From NCBI RefSeq assembly GCF_039542385.1, contig NZ_BAABIA010000008.1, positions 248,001-312,000 on the forward strand: 64,000 nt of DNA. The letters run 5' to 3'. Source of the stretch: Prosthecobacter algae (lineage in GTDB: Bacteria; Verrucomicrobiota; Verrucomicrobiia; Verrucomicrobiales; Verrucomicrobiaceae). Position 1 is the stretch's first letter. Every line of letters begins with the position of its first letter. Below, in pieces: positions 33,825-43,554 of the stretch. The position numbers and the translations under genes are program-made. Below the pieces are notes generated by a model that was not told where the DNA came from, searched no databases, and saw only the letters and a program-made list of their open reading frames with translations.

Positions 33825-35711
33825 TTACACCCGACTCCAGCGCTGAAAGGTCTCGATAGCCTCATACTCGGCCAGCCCCAGGGCATCGTAGTTTCGGGCA
33901 TTCTGCCGGTTCGATTCAGGCGAGCCCAGCTCCAGGCTGGAAAGGGAACCGTAGCGGGAAAGCGCGCGGCCTTTGCGCCCGAGCTGCATCGGGCTCAGCG
34001 GCACCGCCATGTCGATCTCATGCGCCGCCAGCGGCTTCTCCTTGCCGCGATACAGCCACAGGCTGGCACTGCCTGCCCAGTCTTCTTTCTTGCAGGCCTT
34101 CAGCGCACTTTCCAGCACGCGGAAGCAGATGCCGGAGACGCTGCTCGGATCCGCCGCATCCCCGGTGGTGTAGATCTGGTGTGGGCGATGCTCGCGCAGC
34201 AGGGCTGCCAGAGCCTCCACGTCCGCCTCCGTGCTTTTGAAGCGGCGGTAACGACCCTGCTCATAGAAGGGCAGGTCCAGGAAGGTCACATGGTCCGTTC
34301 CCACATTGCAGGCATGGGCCGCATCGCGCAGTTCCCCACGCAGGATCAGGCCCTTCAGCTGGCGCAGCACGGGAGTGTCTTCGCCGAATTCACCCTTCTC
34401 CTCCAGCAGGCGCAGCACCTCGCGGGCATAGGCCGTCTGGTTTTGCCAGGCCGGACTGTCTTCCACGATGCCTGCCAGCTCCAGCAAGGTGCCGGCAAAC
34501 TTGTCCGCCTCGCTGTCGGCAATGCGCAGGCTGCCGCTCGTCAGCGCGACGATGCGCACATCATGCCCCTGCTCGACGAGTCGCTCGATCGTGCTGCCCA
34601 TGGCCACGATGGCATCCTGCGGCTCCGGACTGAAAACGAGCACGCGCTTCGGATACGGCGTGGCCCGTTCTGGACGGTAGGTGTCGTCCTCGTTCGGCTT
34701 GCCGCCGGGCCAGCCCGTGATGGTGTGCTGCAGCTGGTTGAAGATGCGGATGTTGAGCTGATAAGCCGGACCTTGTTCCGAAAGGAGATCGCTCAGGCCA
34801 TGCTCATTGTAGTGCTCATCCGTCAGCTTCAGCACCGGGCGCTTCGTTTTAAAGGCCTGCCAGGTCACCGCACGGCGGGTCTCCCGCGGGGTCCAGGACA
34901 CTGGGCCCACGAGCCACGGCAGCTTCACCCGCGTCAGCTCGCGCGAGGCCCCAGCATCAATGAAGAAACGGGCATCTGGATGATCCTGAAGGAAGGAGGC
35001 GGAGATGGCCTCCGTCACTTCGCCTTCCACGGCCTTGGCCACCATCTCGGCCTTGTTTTCACCCCAGGCCATCAGCACCAGTTTCTTGCCGCGCAGGATG
35101 GTGCCCACCCCCATGGTGATGGCAAAGTGCGGCACGTTTTCCTCCCCACGGAAGTCGGCGGCGGCATCCTGGCGCGTCACGCGGTCCAGCGTGATGCGGC
35201 GTGTCAGGGAGTCGCGGCTGGAGCCCGGTTCGTTGAAACCGATGTGGCCCGTGCGCCCGATCCCCAGGATCTGGAAATCAATGCCGCCTGCCGCATCCAT
35301 CTTCTCTTCATACTCGCGGCAATGAGCGAACACCTGGTCTCCGGGAACAAGACCGCTGGGGATGTTGATGTTCGCCTTCGGGATGTCGATGTGATCGAAA
35401 ATCTGCTCCCGCATGAAGCAGGCGTAGCTCTCAGGATGGTCACCGCTGAGGCCGTAGTATTCGTCGAGGTTGAAGGTGATGACGTTCTTGAAGCTCAGCC
35501 CTTCTTCCTTATGCAGGCGGATCAGTTCTCGGTAAAAAGGCACCGGGGTGGAACCTGTGGCCATGCCAAGCACGACATTTTTCCCCTGCATGGCGCGCTC
35601 CTCGATCAGCGCCTTCACCTCAGCCGCGAGGGCCTTTGCCGCCGCTCCAGAGTTGGGGAAAATATGGGTGGGAATGTGCTCGTAGGACTCAGCAAGGGTG
35701 CGGCGGGACAT
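33825..35711 (-). CDS. nagB: glucosamine-6-phosphate deaminase fused to degenerate PIG-L domain
   Basis: The 628-residue protein has an N-terminal NagB domain (about 10-275) with N-L-D-E-Y-Y (active-site Asp) and G-I-G-R-T-G-H-I-G-F-N-E-P (catalytic His and Glu), which converts glucosamine-6-phosphate to fructose-6-phosphate and ammonia. The C-terminal half (about 350-628) is a PIG-L/LmbE-type domain, a fusion also known in Bacteroidetes. Its zinc motif, normally H-P-D-D, reads S361-P-E-P-Q-D366, and the later H-x-x-H region reads S523-S-V-S526, so all zinc ligands are gone. I expect the deaminase to work and the PIG-L part to be structural or regulatory. It follows a KDPG-aldolase-like gene after 177 bp, in which I see no convincing promoter. 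Confidence 0.9.
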   Translation of the reverse strand: MSRRTLAESYEHIPTHIFPNSGAAAKALAAEVKALIEERAMQGKNVVLGMATGSTPVPFYRELIRLHKEEGLSFKNVITFNLDEYYGLSGDHPESYACFMREQIFDHIDIPKANINIPSGLVPGDQVFAHCREYEEKMDAAGGIDFQILGIGRTGHIGFNEPGSSRDSLTRRITLDRVTRQDAAADFRGEENVPHFAITMGVGTILRGKKLVLMAWGENKAEMVAKAVEGEVTEAISASFLQDHPDARFFIDAGASRELTRVKLPWLVGPVSWTPRETRRAVTWQAFKTKRPVLKLTDEHYNEHGLSDLLSEQGPAYQLNIRIFNQLQHTITGWPGGKPNEDDTYRPERATPYPKRVLVFSPEPQDAIVAMGSTIERLVEQGHDVRIVALTSGSLRIADSEADKFAGTLLELAGIVEDSPAWQNQTAYAREVLRLLEEKGEFGEDTPVLRQLKGLILRGELRDAAHACNVGTDHVTFLDLPFYEQGRYRRFKSTEADVEALAALLREHRPHQIYTTGDAADPSSVSGICFRVLESALKACKKEDWAGSASLWLYRGKEKPLAAHEIDMAVPLSPMQLGRKGRALSRYGSLSSLELGSPESNRQNARNYDALGLAEYEAIETFQRWSRV

Positions 35712-35888
35712 GGTCTGGGGGCGGTGGTTGGGGAGGAAAGTCCGTCGTCTGATTCAAACGGCAAGCCAATCCATACGCGGATTCTGGCGTTGTTTCATCA
35801 GCACTCAACCCCGAACCTGCACCGCCTGCGATATCCGCGTGTGCGGCTCGCGTATTCCTGTGACCGGGAAGTCCCCACCCTGCCTCCC

Positions 35889-36521
35889 TCAGTTCGGATT
35901 GCGCACCACAGCCACCGTTTTGCCGCAAGCCTCCCGAACCTTCTCCCACTCCCCCTTCTGGATCCACTCGCGCCGCGCCATCCAAGTACCGCCACAGGCC
36001 ACCACATTTGGGTTTTTAATGTAGCCGGCCAAGTTTTCCAAATTCACCCCGCCTGTAGCCAGAAACTGCATTTTCGGAAACGGGCCTGCCAGCGCCTCAA
36101 TGGCCGTCAGGCCGCCAAAGGCCTGGCTGGGAAAAAAGTTCACCAGGCTCGCCCCTAGATTCTGCGCCTGCATGATCTCCGTCGGCGTCACCGCGCCTGG
36201 GATCACCAGCAAATCCCGCCGTCGACCATGCCGCAAAATGTTCTCATCAAACCCCGGCGTGACGATGAACCGCACCCCCAGACGCCACGCCGCATCAAAC
36301 TGCGCCAGCGTCGTCACCGTCCCTGCCCCCACGATCATGTCCCGCCGATCCAGGAGGCGCTCCAGCGCTGCCAGAGAATCCTGCGTACGCAAGGCCACTT
36401 CCACCACTGGCAGCCCCCCGGCCACCAGGGCATCGGAAAGAGGCTTGACCGATCTTAAGTCGTCAATAATCACGTTAGGGATGATGCGGTGATGAGCCAA
36501 AAGTTCGATGATCTCTTTCAT
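35889..36521 (-). CDS. KDPG/KHG aldolase-like protein lacking the Schiff-base lysine
   Basis: The 210-residue protein fits the 2-dehydro-3-deoxyphosphogluconate aldolase family across its length. It has V-E-V-A-L-R-T (general base Glu and substrate Arg, near 40-47), V-G-A-G-T-V, T-P-G, I-P-G-A-V-T-P-T-E, P-F-P-x-x-x-F-x-A-T-G-G-V and C-G-G-T-W-M. The site of the catalytic lysine, normally K-F-F-P, reads N128-F-F-P. Normal Schiff-base aldol chemistry should therefore be lost, unless another lysine has taken over. It could be a sugar-phosphate binding or differently acting relative. It is transcribed divergently from the strand-repeat protein gene and lies upstream of nagB. Confidence 0.82.
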   Translation of the reverse strand: MKEIIELLAHHRIIPNVIIDDLRSVKPLSDALVAGGLPVVEVALRTQDSLAALERLLDRRDMIVGAGTVTTLAQFDAAWRLGVRFIVTPGFDENILRHGRRRDLLVIPGAVTPTEIMQAQNLGASLVNFFPSQAFGGLTAIEALAGPFPKMQFLATGGVNLENLAGYIKNPNVVACGGTWMARREWIQKGEWEKVREACGKTVAVVRNPN

Positions 36522-36817
36522 AAGGAGCCTGGGTGATCCGTCACCCCCAGTACCACGTTGCGCATTGCAAGTTACACGATTTCTTCACCAAAGTTCAAAT
36601 CTTCTGGGCATCCAAGCAGCATTCACCATGGGGACAGGTTCCAGTCTATCCTCTTTATACAGCTAACTGACCCTATTTCCGGCCAGATAGGTGCATGCCC
36701 ATTGCATGCGGACCGGCTGCAATGGCCGGAAAAGCCCGCTGTACAAAAACGCTGGAATATACCCCACCCCGGCGTAGTTCTTACGCCCTCCCCCAACCCC
36801 CGCCCCCCGCAACCGCT
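36522..36817. other. 296-bp divergent intergenic region
   Basis: No gene is seen here. It separates the aldolase-like gene from the strand-repeat gene and should hold both promoters. The only structure I can support is a nested inverted repeat at 36679-36729; the last 40 bp before the ATG are strongly C-rich. Confidence 0.6.
36679..36729. repeat. nested inverted repeat upstream of strand-repeat gene
   Basis: CCGGCCA at 36679-36685 pairs with TGGCCGG at 36723-36729. Inside lie two copies of the palindrome GCATGC (36693-36698 and 36704-36709). It may be an operator or mRNA leader hairpin for the gene at 36818. Confidence 0.5.
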
Positions 36818-39800
36818 ATGCGTCAACTGCTCTGCAGCCTGATTGGTCTTTTCGTCGTCTCATCTCTTCCTGCCCAAACCCGCACCTGGACGGGTGCCGG
36901 AGCGGATGACAACTGGGGTACCGCCGCCAACTGGGGAGGCACTGCCCCAGTCGCCACCAATAGCATTGGCTTCGCAGGCACCACCCGCCTGAACACGATC
37001 AACAACCTGACGCCCGACATCGCCATCGCCGGCATCAGCTTTGCCGGCGGCTCGGGGGCCTTTGTCCTCAGTGGCAACCGCATCACCCTTACAGGCAACA
37101 TCACCCAGAACGATGACACCCTGCAGACGATCAATCTGGACATGATCCTCAGTGCCACGCGCACCTTTACCCAGGGCACCGCAGGCACGGCCACCGCAGG
37201 CAGCATCACCCTCGGTGGCATCCTCAGTGGCAGCGGCGGCATTATCAAAACAGCCGCTAACACCTCCACCGCCGCCAACTACAACACTCTGACCCTCCTG
37301 GGCACAAATACCTACACGGGCAGCACCACCGTGAGCTCCGGCACCCTCCTCGTCAGCGGTCTCACCGGTTCCATCGCCACCAGCAGTGCCATCATAGTGG
37401 ACAACGGTTCCAGCTTAGGCTCCGCCGTTTCCATCGGTGCCCGCCTGTGGCTGGACAATACGGCAGGCAACCTGAACCGCCTGGGCGACACCTCCGGCAT
37501 CACCCTCCGGGGCTTTGGCCAGTTGCAGCTCACCGGCAATGCCACCACCAGCACCACCGAAACCGTCGGCCAGATCACCCTGGGCGGCGGCATCGCAGGC
37601 TCGCGCGGCGTCATCACCCTGGATGGCACTGGCACCGGTCTGCTTAACACCCTGGCAGCCTCCGGCTTGGCCCGCAGCAATACCAGCACCGGCCTCATCC
37701 GTGGCACCAACCTCGGCCAGGCCGATACCAATGCCACCCGCATCACCCTTGCCTCCACCGCAGGCCTGACCTTCGTCGGCACCTCCACCGCCAGCGGCAG
37801 CACCCCCGGCACCGCCAAAGACCTCCGCATCGTCCCTTACCTCCTCGGCGACACCTCCGCGACAGGCAATGGAACCAGCTTTGTCACCTACGATTCCGTC
37901 GGCGGCCTGCGCCCCCTGGCGACCAGCGAATACACCGTCCTCACCGCTGGTTACACCAGTGCCCTCAATCCCGAAAACGTCACCGGCTTCAACGGCACCC
38001 TCACGAACGCCAGCCCCACGGTGAACTCCCTCCGCTTCATCGCAGGCTCAACCCTCAGCGGCACAGGCACTCTCACTGTGGCCAGCGGTGCCATCGCCAA
38101 TCTCACCGGTGGTGCCACCACCATCAGCGGCTTCAGCGGCATCACCCTCGGCAACGGCATCTGGAATGAAGGTATCCTCACTGCCCAGGGCAACACCCTC
38201 ACTATCAGTGTCCCCATCAACGTAACGGGCGGCGGTGGTATCACCAAGGCAGGTGCCAATGAAGTCATCCTTTCCGCAGCCAACACCTACACCGGCGAAA
38301 CTCACATCCACCAGGGAACGCTTACTGCCTCTCACAACAACGCGCTGGGCAGCACCAGTAGTCGCACAGTAGTCAACGCAGTCGAAGGCGGCATCCTCGG
38401 CCTCCGTGGCGACATCACCACCGCCGAACCCATCACCCTCATTGGTGAAGGCGTGAACTTCGCCGCTGCTCTCCGAAACCTTTCTGGCAACAACACCCTC
38501 ACAGGTCTCATCACTGTCACAGGCAGTTCCCGCATTGCCACCAGCGCGGGCATCATGAACGTCACCGGCGGCGTCAACGCCTTGGCCACGTCCCAGCTCG
38601 TCATCAACTCCAGCTCGACCATCAACTTCTCCGGCCAGTCCGTCATCCTCGGCGCGGGCGGCAGCTTTTACGCCGACTCCGGCGGCCTCACCACACTTTC
38701 CTCCACAGGCAACTACTGGGGCAGCACCCGCATCGGATCGAGCGCTACCACACCCACCCTGCGTTTGGGCGCAGAAAACGTTCTGCCCGAATTCAGCCAG
38801 CTCCAGCTCGGCTTCAGCTATGCCGTCAGCGGTGGGGTGGACCTCAATGGCTTCAACCAGACCGTCGGCTCCCTCTCCACGGGCACCTCTCTGGCGGGCA
38901 CTCGCGTCATCACCAGCGCCACCCCCGCCACATTGACGGTGAACCAATACACACCCACCAGCTATGATGCAGGCTTTGGCGGGGCCGTTTCCTTCGTCAA
39001 AGGCGGCACCGCCGCACTCACCCTCCAGGGCACACACACTGGCACTGGCACCACCTCCGTGAACAACGGCACCCTCATCCTGGACTACACCGCCAGCAAC
39101 ACCACCAAACTGGCCGATGGTGCCGCCCTCATTCTCGGCACCGCCACCCTCCAGCTCGACCGCTCCACCACCCCCACCGGTTCCCATGTGGAAATCGTCG
39201 GCTCCACCACCGTTCGTGGCTCGGCCAACATCACCCGCCCCGGCGGCACCTCCACCCTCCAGCTCAATGAAATCACCCGTGAAGGCGGCACCCTGAACAT
39301 CGCCACCGCTGGCATCGCCACCACCGACACCCTGAACAATGCCGCAGGCATGCTCGGCACCTGGGCCACCGTCGGCGGCACCGACTGGGCCGTGAACTCC
39401 ACCAATGCGGCCGATGGGGCCATCACCGCCTTCACTGGTTACAGCGACATCACCCGCGTCGGCGTCAGCGCAGTGCCCAATTCCCCTGGGGCCAACATCC
39501 GCATCATCAATGGCGGCACCAGTGGCAACATTACCCTCGCCGCCACAACGACCGACATCCACAGCCTGAACATGACTGCCAATGGCGGCACCACCACGAT
39601 CGACCCTGGCACCGGTGAAACCCTGCGCCTGGGCGCCCAAGGCGGCATCCTCCACGCCGCCGGGGCCAGCGCCCTCCTCATCGGCACCGCCGCCAATGAC
39701 GGCCCCCTCACCGCAGGTGGTGCACCGGACACCACAGGCGAAATCCTCATTCAGCGCTGGTCCACGAATGATCTCACCGTCAACTCCACCATCGCCAATA

Positions 39801-42151
39801 ACGGCACAGGCATTGTCTCCGTTACCCTCGGTGGCAGCACCGGCACCACCCGCTTCACCGGCACCAACACCTACACCGGCCGCACCACCCTCAATGCAGG
39901 CCGTCTCATCATTGATGCCGAAACCGCGCTGGGGGCCAATCCCACAGCCTTTGCTTCCGACCAGCTCACCCTCAATGGCGGCACCCTTTCCACCGGCACC
40001 GCCTTCACCCTCGATGATGCGAATCGCGGCATCACCCTCGGCGCTTCTGGTGGCACCCTTGAAGCCACCTCCGCAGCCAATGTCCTGGCCCTTACCGTCG
40101 CCGTCCCCGTTGCGGGCAATGGCCCCTTGAACAAGACCGGGGCCGGAGATGCCCAGCTCAGCGTCGCCAACAGCTACACCGGCCACACCTATGTGAATGC
40201 AGGCCGCCTGCGCATCAGCCACGGCTCGGCCCTGGGGACTACCGCCAGCGGTACCACCGTGGCCAACAACGCTGCCCTGCGCCTGGAAGGTGCCGGGTTC
40301 ACCCTGGCCGAGCCTCTCTTCCTCATCGGTCAGGGCATCAGCAGCGCCGGGGCTCTGCAGAGCAACACAACGACCGACAGCACCGTCTCTGGCCTCATCA
40401 CCATGCCCTCCTCCGGCAGCTCGCGCATCAACGTCAGCAGCACCGGCAGGCTCATCGTCAGCGGCGGCGTCCGCAGTTCAGGCGTCTCTTCTACGGACAC
40501 CCTCGTTGTCGTCGGCGGGGTGACCTTCACCGACAACCCGGTCAATATGTACACCGGTCGCCTGGAACTCGTCTCCGGTGCCACCCAGCCCATCATCGCC
40601 GTCGCAGGCAACAGCTACGGCGTGCTGAATTCCGGCTGGGGAGCCCTCTCCCAGGTCACCGTCAGCAATGCCCTCAGCCCCATCGGCGTCCTTGAGCTGG
40701 GTTACCACGCCACCTTCAGTGGCAGTTCGCCCAACACGACTTTCAATCTCAATGGCACCCAGCAGACCGCTGCCGAGCTCCGCACCGGGGCCATCTCCAT
40801 CGGTTCAGGCGGCTACACCAGCCCCACCCGCATCCTCACTGGCACCATTGGCTCCTACCTCACCCTCAACCAGGCCACCAACAGCCTCTTCGATGGCAGC
40901 CTGCAAGGCGCAGTCTCCCTGGTGAAAAACGGCAATGGCATCCTCAGCCTGCAAGGCAACAGCACCACCACCGGCGACACCGTGCTGGTGGCCGGTGGCA
41001 TCGAGCTACGCAATGCGCCAGGCTCCATCCAGTCCGGCACCCTCGCTGCCAGCACTGGCAGCAGCAGCAACTTCACCACCGTCATCACCGGCCTCACCAA
41101 TGCCACCACCACCCTTTTGGTGGGGCAGCCCATCACGGGCGCTGGCATCCCCGCAGGCTCCTTCATCGCCTCCATTGACAGCAATTCCCAGGTCACCATC
41201 CGCTCCACCGTCGCCGCCACCGCAGGCAGCACCACCGCCACCTTCGGCGCAGTCACAGGCGCACTCACCAACAGCACCCTCGAATACCAGGGCGGCAACT
41301 TCAGCTTTGGCGTCACCACCGCCGCCACCACCCTCGGCGGCATCAAGGGTTCCCAAAATCTGAGCCTCACCAATGCCGGCAACAACCCCGTGGCACTCAC
41401 CGTCGGCGGCAATGACCAATCCACCCTTTACAGCGGGGCCATCAGCGGCAGCGGCTCCGTCATCAAAACCGGCACCGGCACCCTGGAACTCACCGCCACC
41501 AGCACCCACACCGGCGGCATCGCCGTGAATGGCGGCGTGCTGCTGGTAAACAACACCGCTGGCTCAGGCACGGGCCTGGGCCCCGTCTCCGTCCTCACCG
41601 GGGCCACCCTCGGCGGCACAGGCAGCATCGGGTCCGCCAGCTCCACCGCCAACATTCTAGTGAACAGCGGTGGCAGGCTGCGCATCGGCAGCACCCACGG
41701 CATCCAGGAAGGCATCCCTGCCGATCTCGACCTCGCCACCAGCGGCCTCGGCACCATCACCCTCAGCGGCATCGTCCAGTTCGATCTCTTCGCCCGCAGC
41801 GCCGGCATCAACAGCACGGAAAACAATGACATCCTCCGACTCACCTCCGATACGGCGGTCATCATCGGCGGCACCTTGGAAGTCACCAACAGCACCCTGG
41901 ATGACACCTCCACCTGGGTCTATGGCGATTCCTGGCAGCTCTTTGACTGGAGCGGTCTCAGCCCCGACCCTCATCACACCGGCGGCTTTGCCAGCTTTAA
42001 CCTGCCCACCCTCAGCCCCGGCCTCATCTGGGATACCAGCGCCCTCTACACCACCGGCTTCATCACCATCGCTCCAGAGCCCGGTCGCGCCTTCCTCCTC
42101 GCCCTCGGCGGCTTCAGCCTTTTGCTCCGCCGCCGTCGTCGGGTGGGTTGA
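36818..42151 (+). CDS. PEP-CTERM protein of autotransporter-associated strand repeats
   Basis: The start at 36818 opens a signal peptide (1 to about 20, L-P-A-Q). The mature protein of about 1757 residues is a beta-helix-like stack rich in Gly, Thr, Ser and Asn. At least seven autotransporter-associated strand repeats of the type N-T-Y-T-G-x-T-x-V-x-x-G-T-L are visible across its length. No C-terminal membrane barrel is present; instead the protein ends with a PEP-CTERM sorting signal (P-E-P-G-R, hydrophobic segment, then R-R-R-R-R), so an exosortase elsewhere in the genome should process it. It is likely a large surface or matrix adhesin-like protein. The last 38 bp overlap a convergent DUF3820 gene. 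Confidence 0.9.
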   Translation: MRQLLCSLIGLFVVSSLPAQTRTWTGAGADDNWGTAANWGGTAPVATNSIGFAGTTRLNTINNLTPDIAIAGISFAGGSGAFVLSGNRITLTGNITQNDDTLQTINLDMILSATRTFTQGTAGTATAGSITLGGILSGSGGIIKTAANTSTAANYNTLTLLGTNTYTGSTTVSSGTLLVSGLTGSIATSSAIIVDNGSSLGSAVSIGARLWLDNTAGNLNRLGDTSGITLRGFGQLQLTGNATTSTTETVGQITLGGGIAGSRGVITLDGTGTGLLNTLAASGLARSNTSTGLIRGTNLGQADTNATRITLASTAGLTFVGTSTASGSTPGTAKDLRIVPYLLGDTSATGNGTSFVTYDSVGGLRPLATSEYTVLTAGYTSALNPENVTGFNGTLTNASPTVNSLRFIAGSTLSGTGTLTVASGAIANLTGGATTISGFSGITLGNGIWNEGILTAQGNTLTISVPINVTGGGGITKAGANEVILSAANTYTGETHIHQGTLTASHNNALGSTSSRTVVNAVEGGILGLRGDITTAEPITLIGEGVNFAAALRNLSGNNTLTGLITVTGSSRIATSAGIMNVTGGVNALATSQLVINSSSTINFSGQSVILGAGGSFYADSGGLTTLSSTGNYWGSTRIGSSATTPTLRLGAENVLPEFSQLQLGFSYAVSGGVDLNGFNQTVGSLSTGTSLAGTRVITSATPATLTVNQYTPTSYDAGFGGAVSFVKGGTAALTLQGTHTGTGTTSVNNGTLILDYTASNTTKLADGAALILGTATLQLDRSTTPTGSHVEIVGSTTVRGSANITRPGGTSTLQLNEITREGGTLNIATAGIATTDTLNNAAGMLGTWATVGGTDWAVNSTNAADGAITAFTGYSDITRVGVSAVPNSPGANIRIINGGTSGNITLAATTTDIHSLNMTANGGTTTIDPGTGETLRLGAQGGILHAAGASALLIGTAANDGPLTAGGAPDTTGEILIQRWSTNDLTVNSTIANNGTGIVSVTLGGSTGTTRFTGTNTYTGRTTLNAGRLIIDAETALGANPTAFASDQLTLNGGTLSTGTAFTLDDANRGITLGASGGTLEATSAANVLALTVAVPVAGNGPLNKTGAGDAQLSVANSYTGHTYVNAGRLRISHGSALGTTASGTTVANNAALRLEGAGFTLAEPLFLIGQGISSAGALQSNTTTDSTVSGLITMPSSGSSRINVSSTGRLIVSGGVRSSGVSSTDTLVVVGGVTFTDNPVNMYTGRLELVSGATQPIIAVAGNSYGVLNSGWGALSQVTVSNALSPIGVLELGYHATFSGSSPNTTFNLNGTQQTAAELRTGAISIGSGGYTSPTRILTGTIGSYLTLNQATNSLFDGSLQGAVSLVKNGNGILSLQGNSTTTGDTVLVAGGIELRNAPGSIQSGTLAASTGSSSNFTTVITGLTNATTTLLVGQPITGAGIPAGSFIASIDSNSQVTIRSTVAATAGSTTATFGAVTGALTNSTLEYQGGNFSFGVTTAATTLGGIKGSQNLSLTNAGNNPVALTVGGNDQSTLYSGAISGSGSVIKTGTGTLELTATSTHTGGIAVNGGVLLVNNTAGSGTGLGPVSVLTGATLGGTGSIGSASSTANILVNSGGRLRIGSTHGIQEGIPADLDLATSGLGTITLSGIVQFDLFARSAGINSTENNDILRLTSDTAVIIGGTLEVTNSTLDDTSTWVYGDSWQLFDWSGLSPDPHHTGGFASFNLPTLSPGLIWDTSALYTTGFITIAPEPGRAFLLALGGFSLLLRRRRRVG

Positions 42152-42455
42152 GCCCCTCCCACACACGCCGTTTTTTCGGCCGCAAGCGCGTGGGGCCACC
42201 CCGTTGCTTGCGGAAGATGTCAAAGACCACGTCCGATCCGTCCACCTTCATCTGGTGGACCATCTTCAGCAGCGTGCCCAGCCGTCCCTTCGGAAATCCG
42301 GCCTTGTTGGCAAACCAGCCCAGGTACTCCGCCGGGATGTCATAAATGGGCACTCCATAAGGCGGGTGATTCTGCGGCCCGTACTTACCAAACGGCATGT
42401 GCGTCCGCCCGATCTCCTCAAGATCGTGCTTCATCTGGGCGGCCAGGTCATCCAT
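42114..42455 (-). CDS. DUF3820 family protein
   Basis: The 113-residue protein matches the short family also called putative quorum-sensing-regulated virulence factor: M-P-F-G-K-Y near residue 20, then P-I-Y-D-I-P-A-E-Y-L-G-W-F and G-F-P-K-G-R-L-G-x-L-L. The C-terminal tail is basic. No catalytic motif is known for the family. It overlaps the end of the convergent strand-repeat gene by 38 bp and is divergent from the protease gene. Confidence 0.8.
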   Translation of the reverse strand: MDDLAAQMKHDLEEIGRTHMPFGKYGPQNHPPYGVPIYDIPAEYLGWFANKAGFPKGRLGTLLKMVHQMKVDGSDVVFDIFRKQRGGPTRLRPKKRRVWEGLNPPDDGGGAKG

Positions 42456-42561
42456 ACCTCATCAAGGGCTGGGCCGTCCCTTTTGTCCAGCCAGGAAAGA
42501 ATCGTCTCCCAACTACACAAAATCCTCGTATCCTGGCGGGCGCTTGCTAGTTTCCCGACCC

Positions 42562-43554
42562 GTGATCAAAAAAAGCACCAGGGGCATTTGGGGCGCGCTT
42601 GCTTTCAGCGTGGCAGGCACAGCTATTTCTTCGGCAGAGCCCGTGAAAGTCACCCTCAAAAACGGAGCCCAAGTCCAGGGCGACATTCTCCGCGAACGCG
42701 ATGACGTCCTCATGCTCGATCTCGGCTTCACCGTCCTGAACGTGCCCCGCACCGAGATCGCCTCCCAGGAAAAGACCAGCGCCCAAAAGCTCATCGGCCC
42801 CAGCATCGCCGAAAGCGAGGACATGTACTTCGTCGAGCCTGGCCGCGAGCCTCTTGCCGTGGACAAAAACGTGCTGCGCGTAGGCGAGGCCGTCGTCCAG
42901 ATCCAGACTTCCTCCGGCCTCGGTTCCGGCTTCATCATCAATAAGCTCGGCCACGTCATCACCAACCAGCACGTCATCGCCGGCGAGCGCGAAATCTCCG
43001 TCGTCGTCTATCGCAAAAAGAACGGCGGCCTGGAAAAGGAAGTCTTCCCCAAGATCAAGATCATCGCCATGAACGGCTTCCTCGATCTCGCCATCCTGCA
43101 GATTGACGATCCCGCCGCCAGCAAGCTGCCCTTTGCCCCCCTGGGCGATTCAGACCTCCTCATCCAGGGCCAGCCCGTCTTTGCCATCGGCAGCCCCCTC
43201 GGGCTTGAGCGCTCCGTCTCCCAGGGCATCGTCAGCGTCCGCGCCCGCGAGACCCGTGGGGCCTGGTCCATCCAGAGCACCACCCAGATCAACCCCGGCA
43301 ATTCCGGCGGCCCCCTCTTCAATGCCCGCGGCGAAGTGGTGGGAGTGAACAACATGAAGCTCGCCGGTGTCGGTGTGGAGGGCCTCGGCTTCTCCATCCC
43401 GGCCAATCTGCTCAAGCTCTTCCTCAAAAACCGCGACGCCTTCGCCTTCGATCCCCGCAATCCCAACAGCGGCTTCCGTTACCTCTCTCCCCCTGCCCCG
43501 GCCACTCCGGCCGCCCCTGCACCTTCCTCCAAAACCCCAGAGACTCAGCCATGA
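42562..43554 (+). CDS. exported trypsin-like serine protease (S1C)
   Basis: A GTG at 42562 begins a signal peptide (1 to about 25, I-S-S-A); the frame is open further upstream without support. The product is 330 residues. After a short beta domain (about 27-60) comes a chymotrypsin-fold protease with the full triad H137 (T-N-Q-H-V-I-A-G), D175 (L-D-L-A-I-L) and S248 (N-P-G-N-S-G-G-P). The C-terminus is Pro/Ala-rich and there is no PDZ domain, unlike HtrA/DegP. It probably cleaves periplasmic or envelope proteins. The stop overlaps the next ATG as ATGA, so the next gene is coupled. Confidence 0.9.
   Translation: MIKKSTRGIWGALAFSVAGTAISSAEPVKVTLKNGAQVQGDILRERDDVLMLDLGFTVLNVPRTEIASQEKTSAQKLIGPSIAESEDMYFVEPGREPLAVDKNVLRVGEAVVQIQTSSGLGSGFIINKLGHVITNQHVIAGEREISVVVYRKKNGGLEKEVFPKIKIIAMNGFLDLAILQIDDPAASKLPFAPLGDSDLLIQGQPVFAIGSPLGLERSVSQGIVSVRARETRGAWSIQSTTQINPGNSGGPLFNARGEVVGVNNMKLAGVGVEGLGFSIPANLLKLFLKNRDAFAFDPRNPNSGFRYLSPPAPATPAAPAPSSKTPETQP

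Noticed and set aside
34020-36158. 712-codon frame on the plus strand opposite nagB and the aldolase-like gene
   Set aside because: It spans two well-recognised genes and their spacer and shows no family signature.
38048-40222. Long Gly/Ala-rich frame on the minus strand within the strand-repeat gene
   Set aside because: It is the complement of a Thr/Gly-rich repeat gene; low-complexity antisense frames are expected there.
36818-42151. Type V autotransporter adhesin
   Set aside because: No C-terminal beta-barrel; the chain ends in a PEP-CTERM signal.
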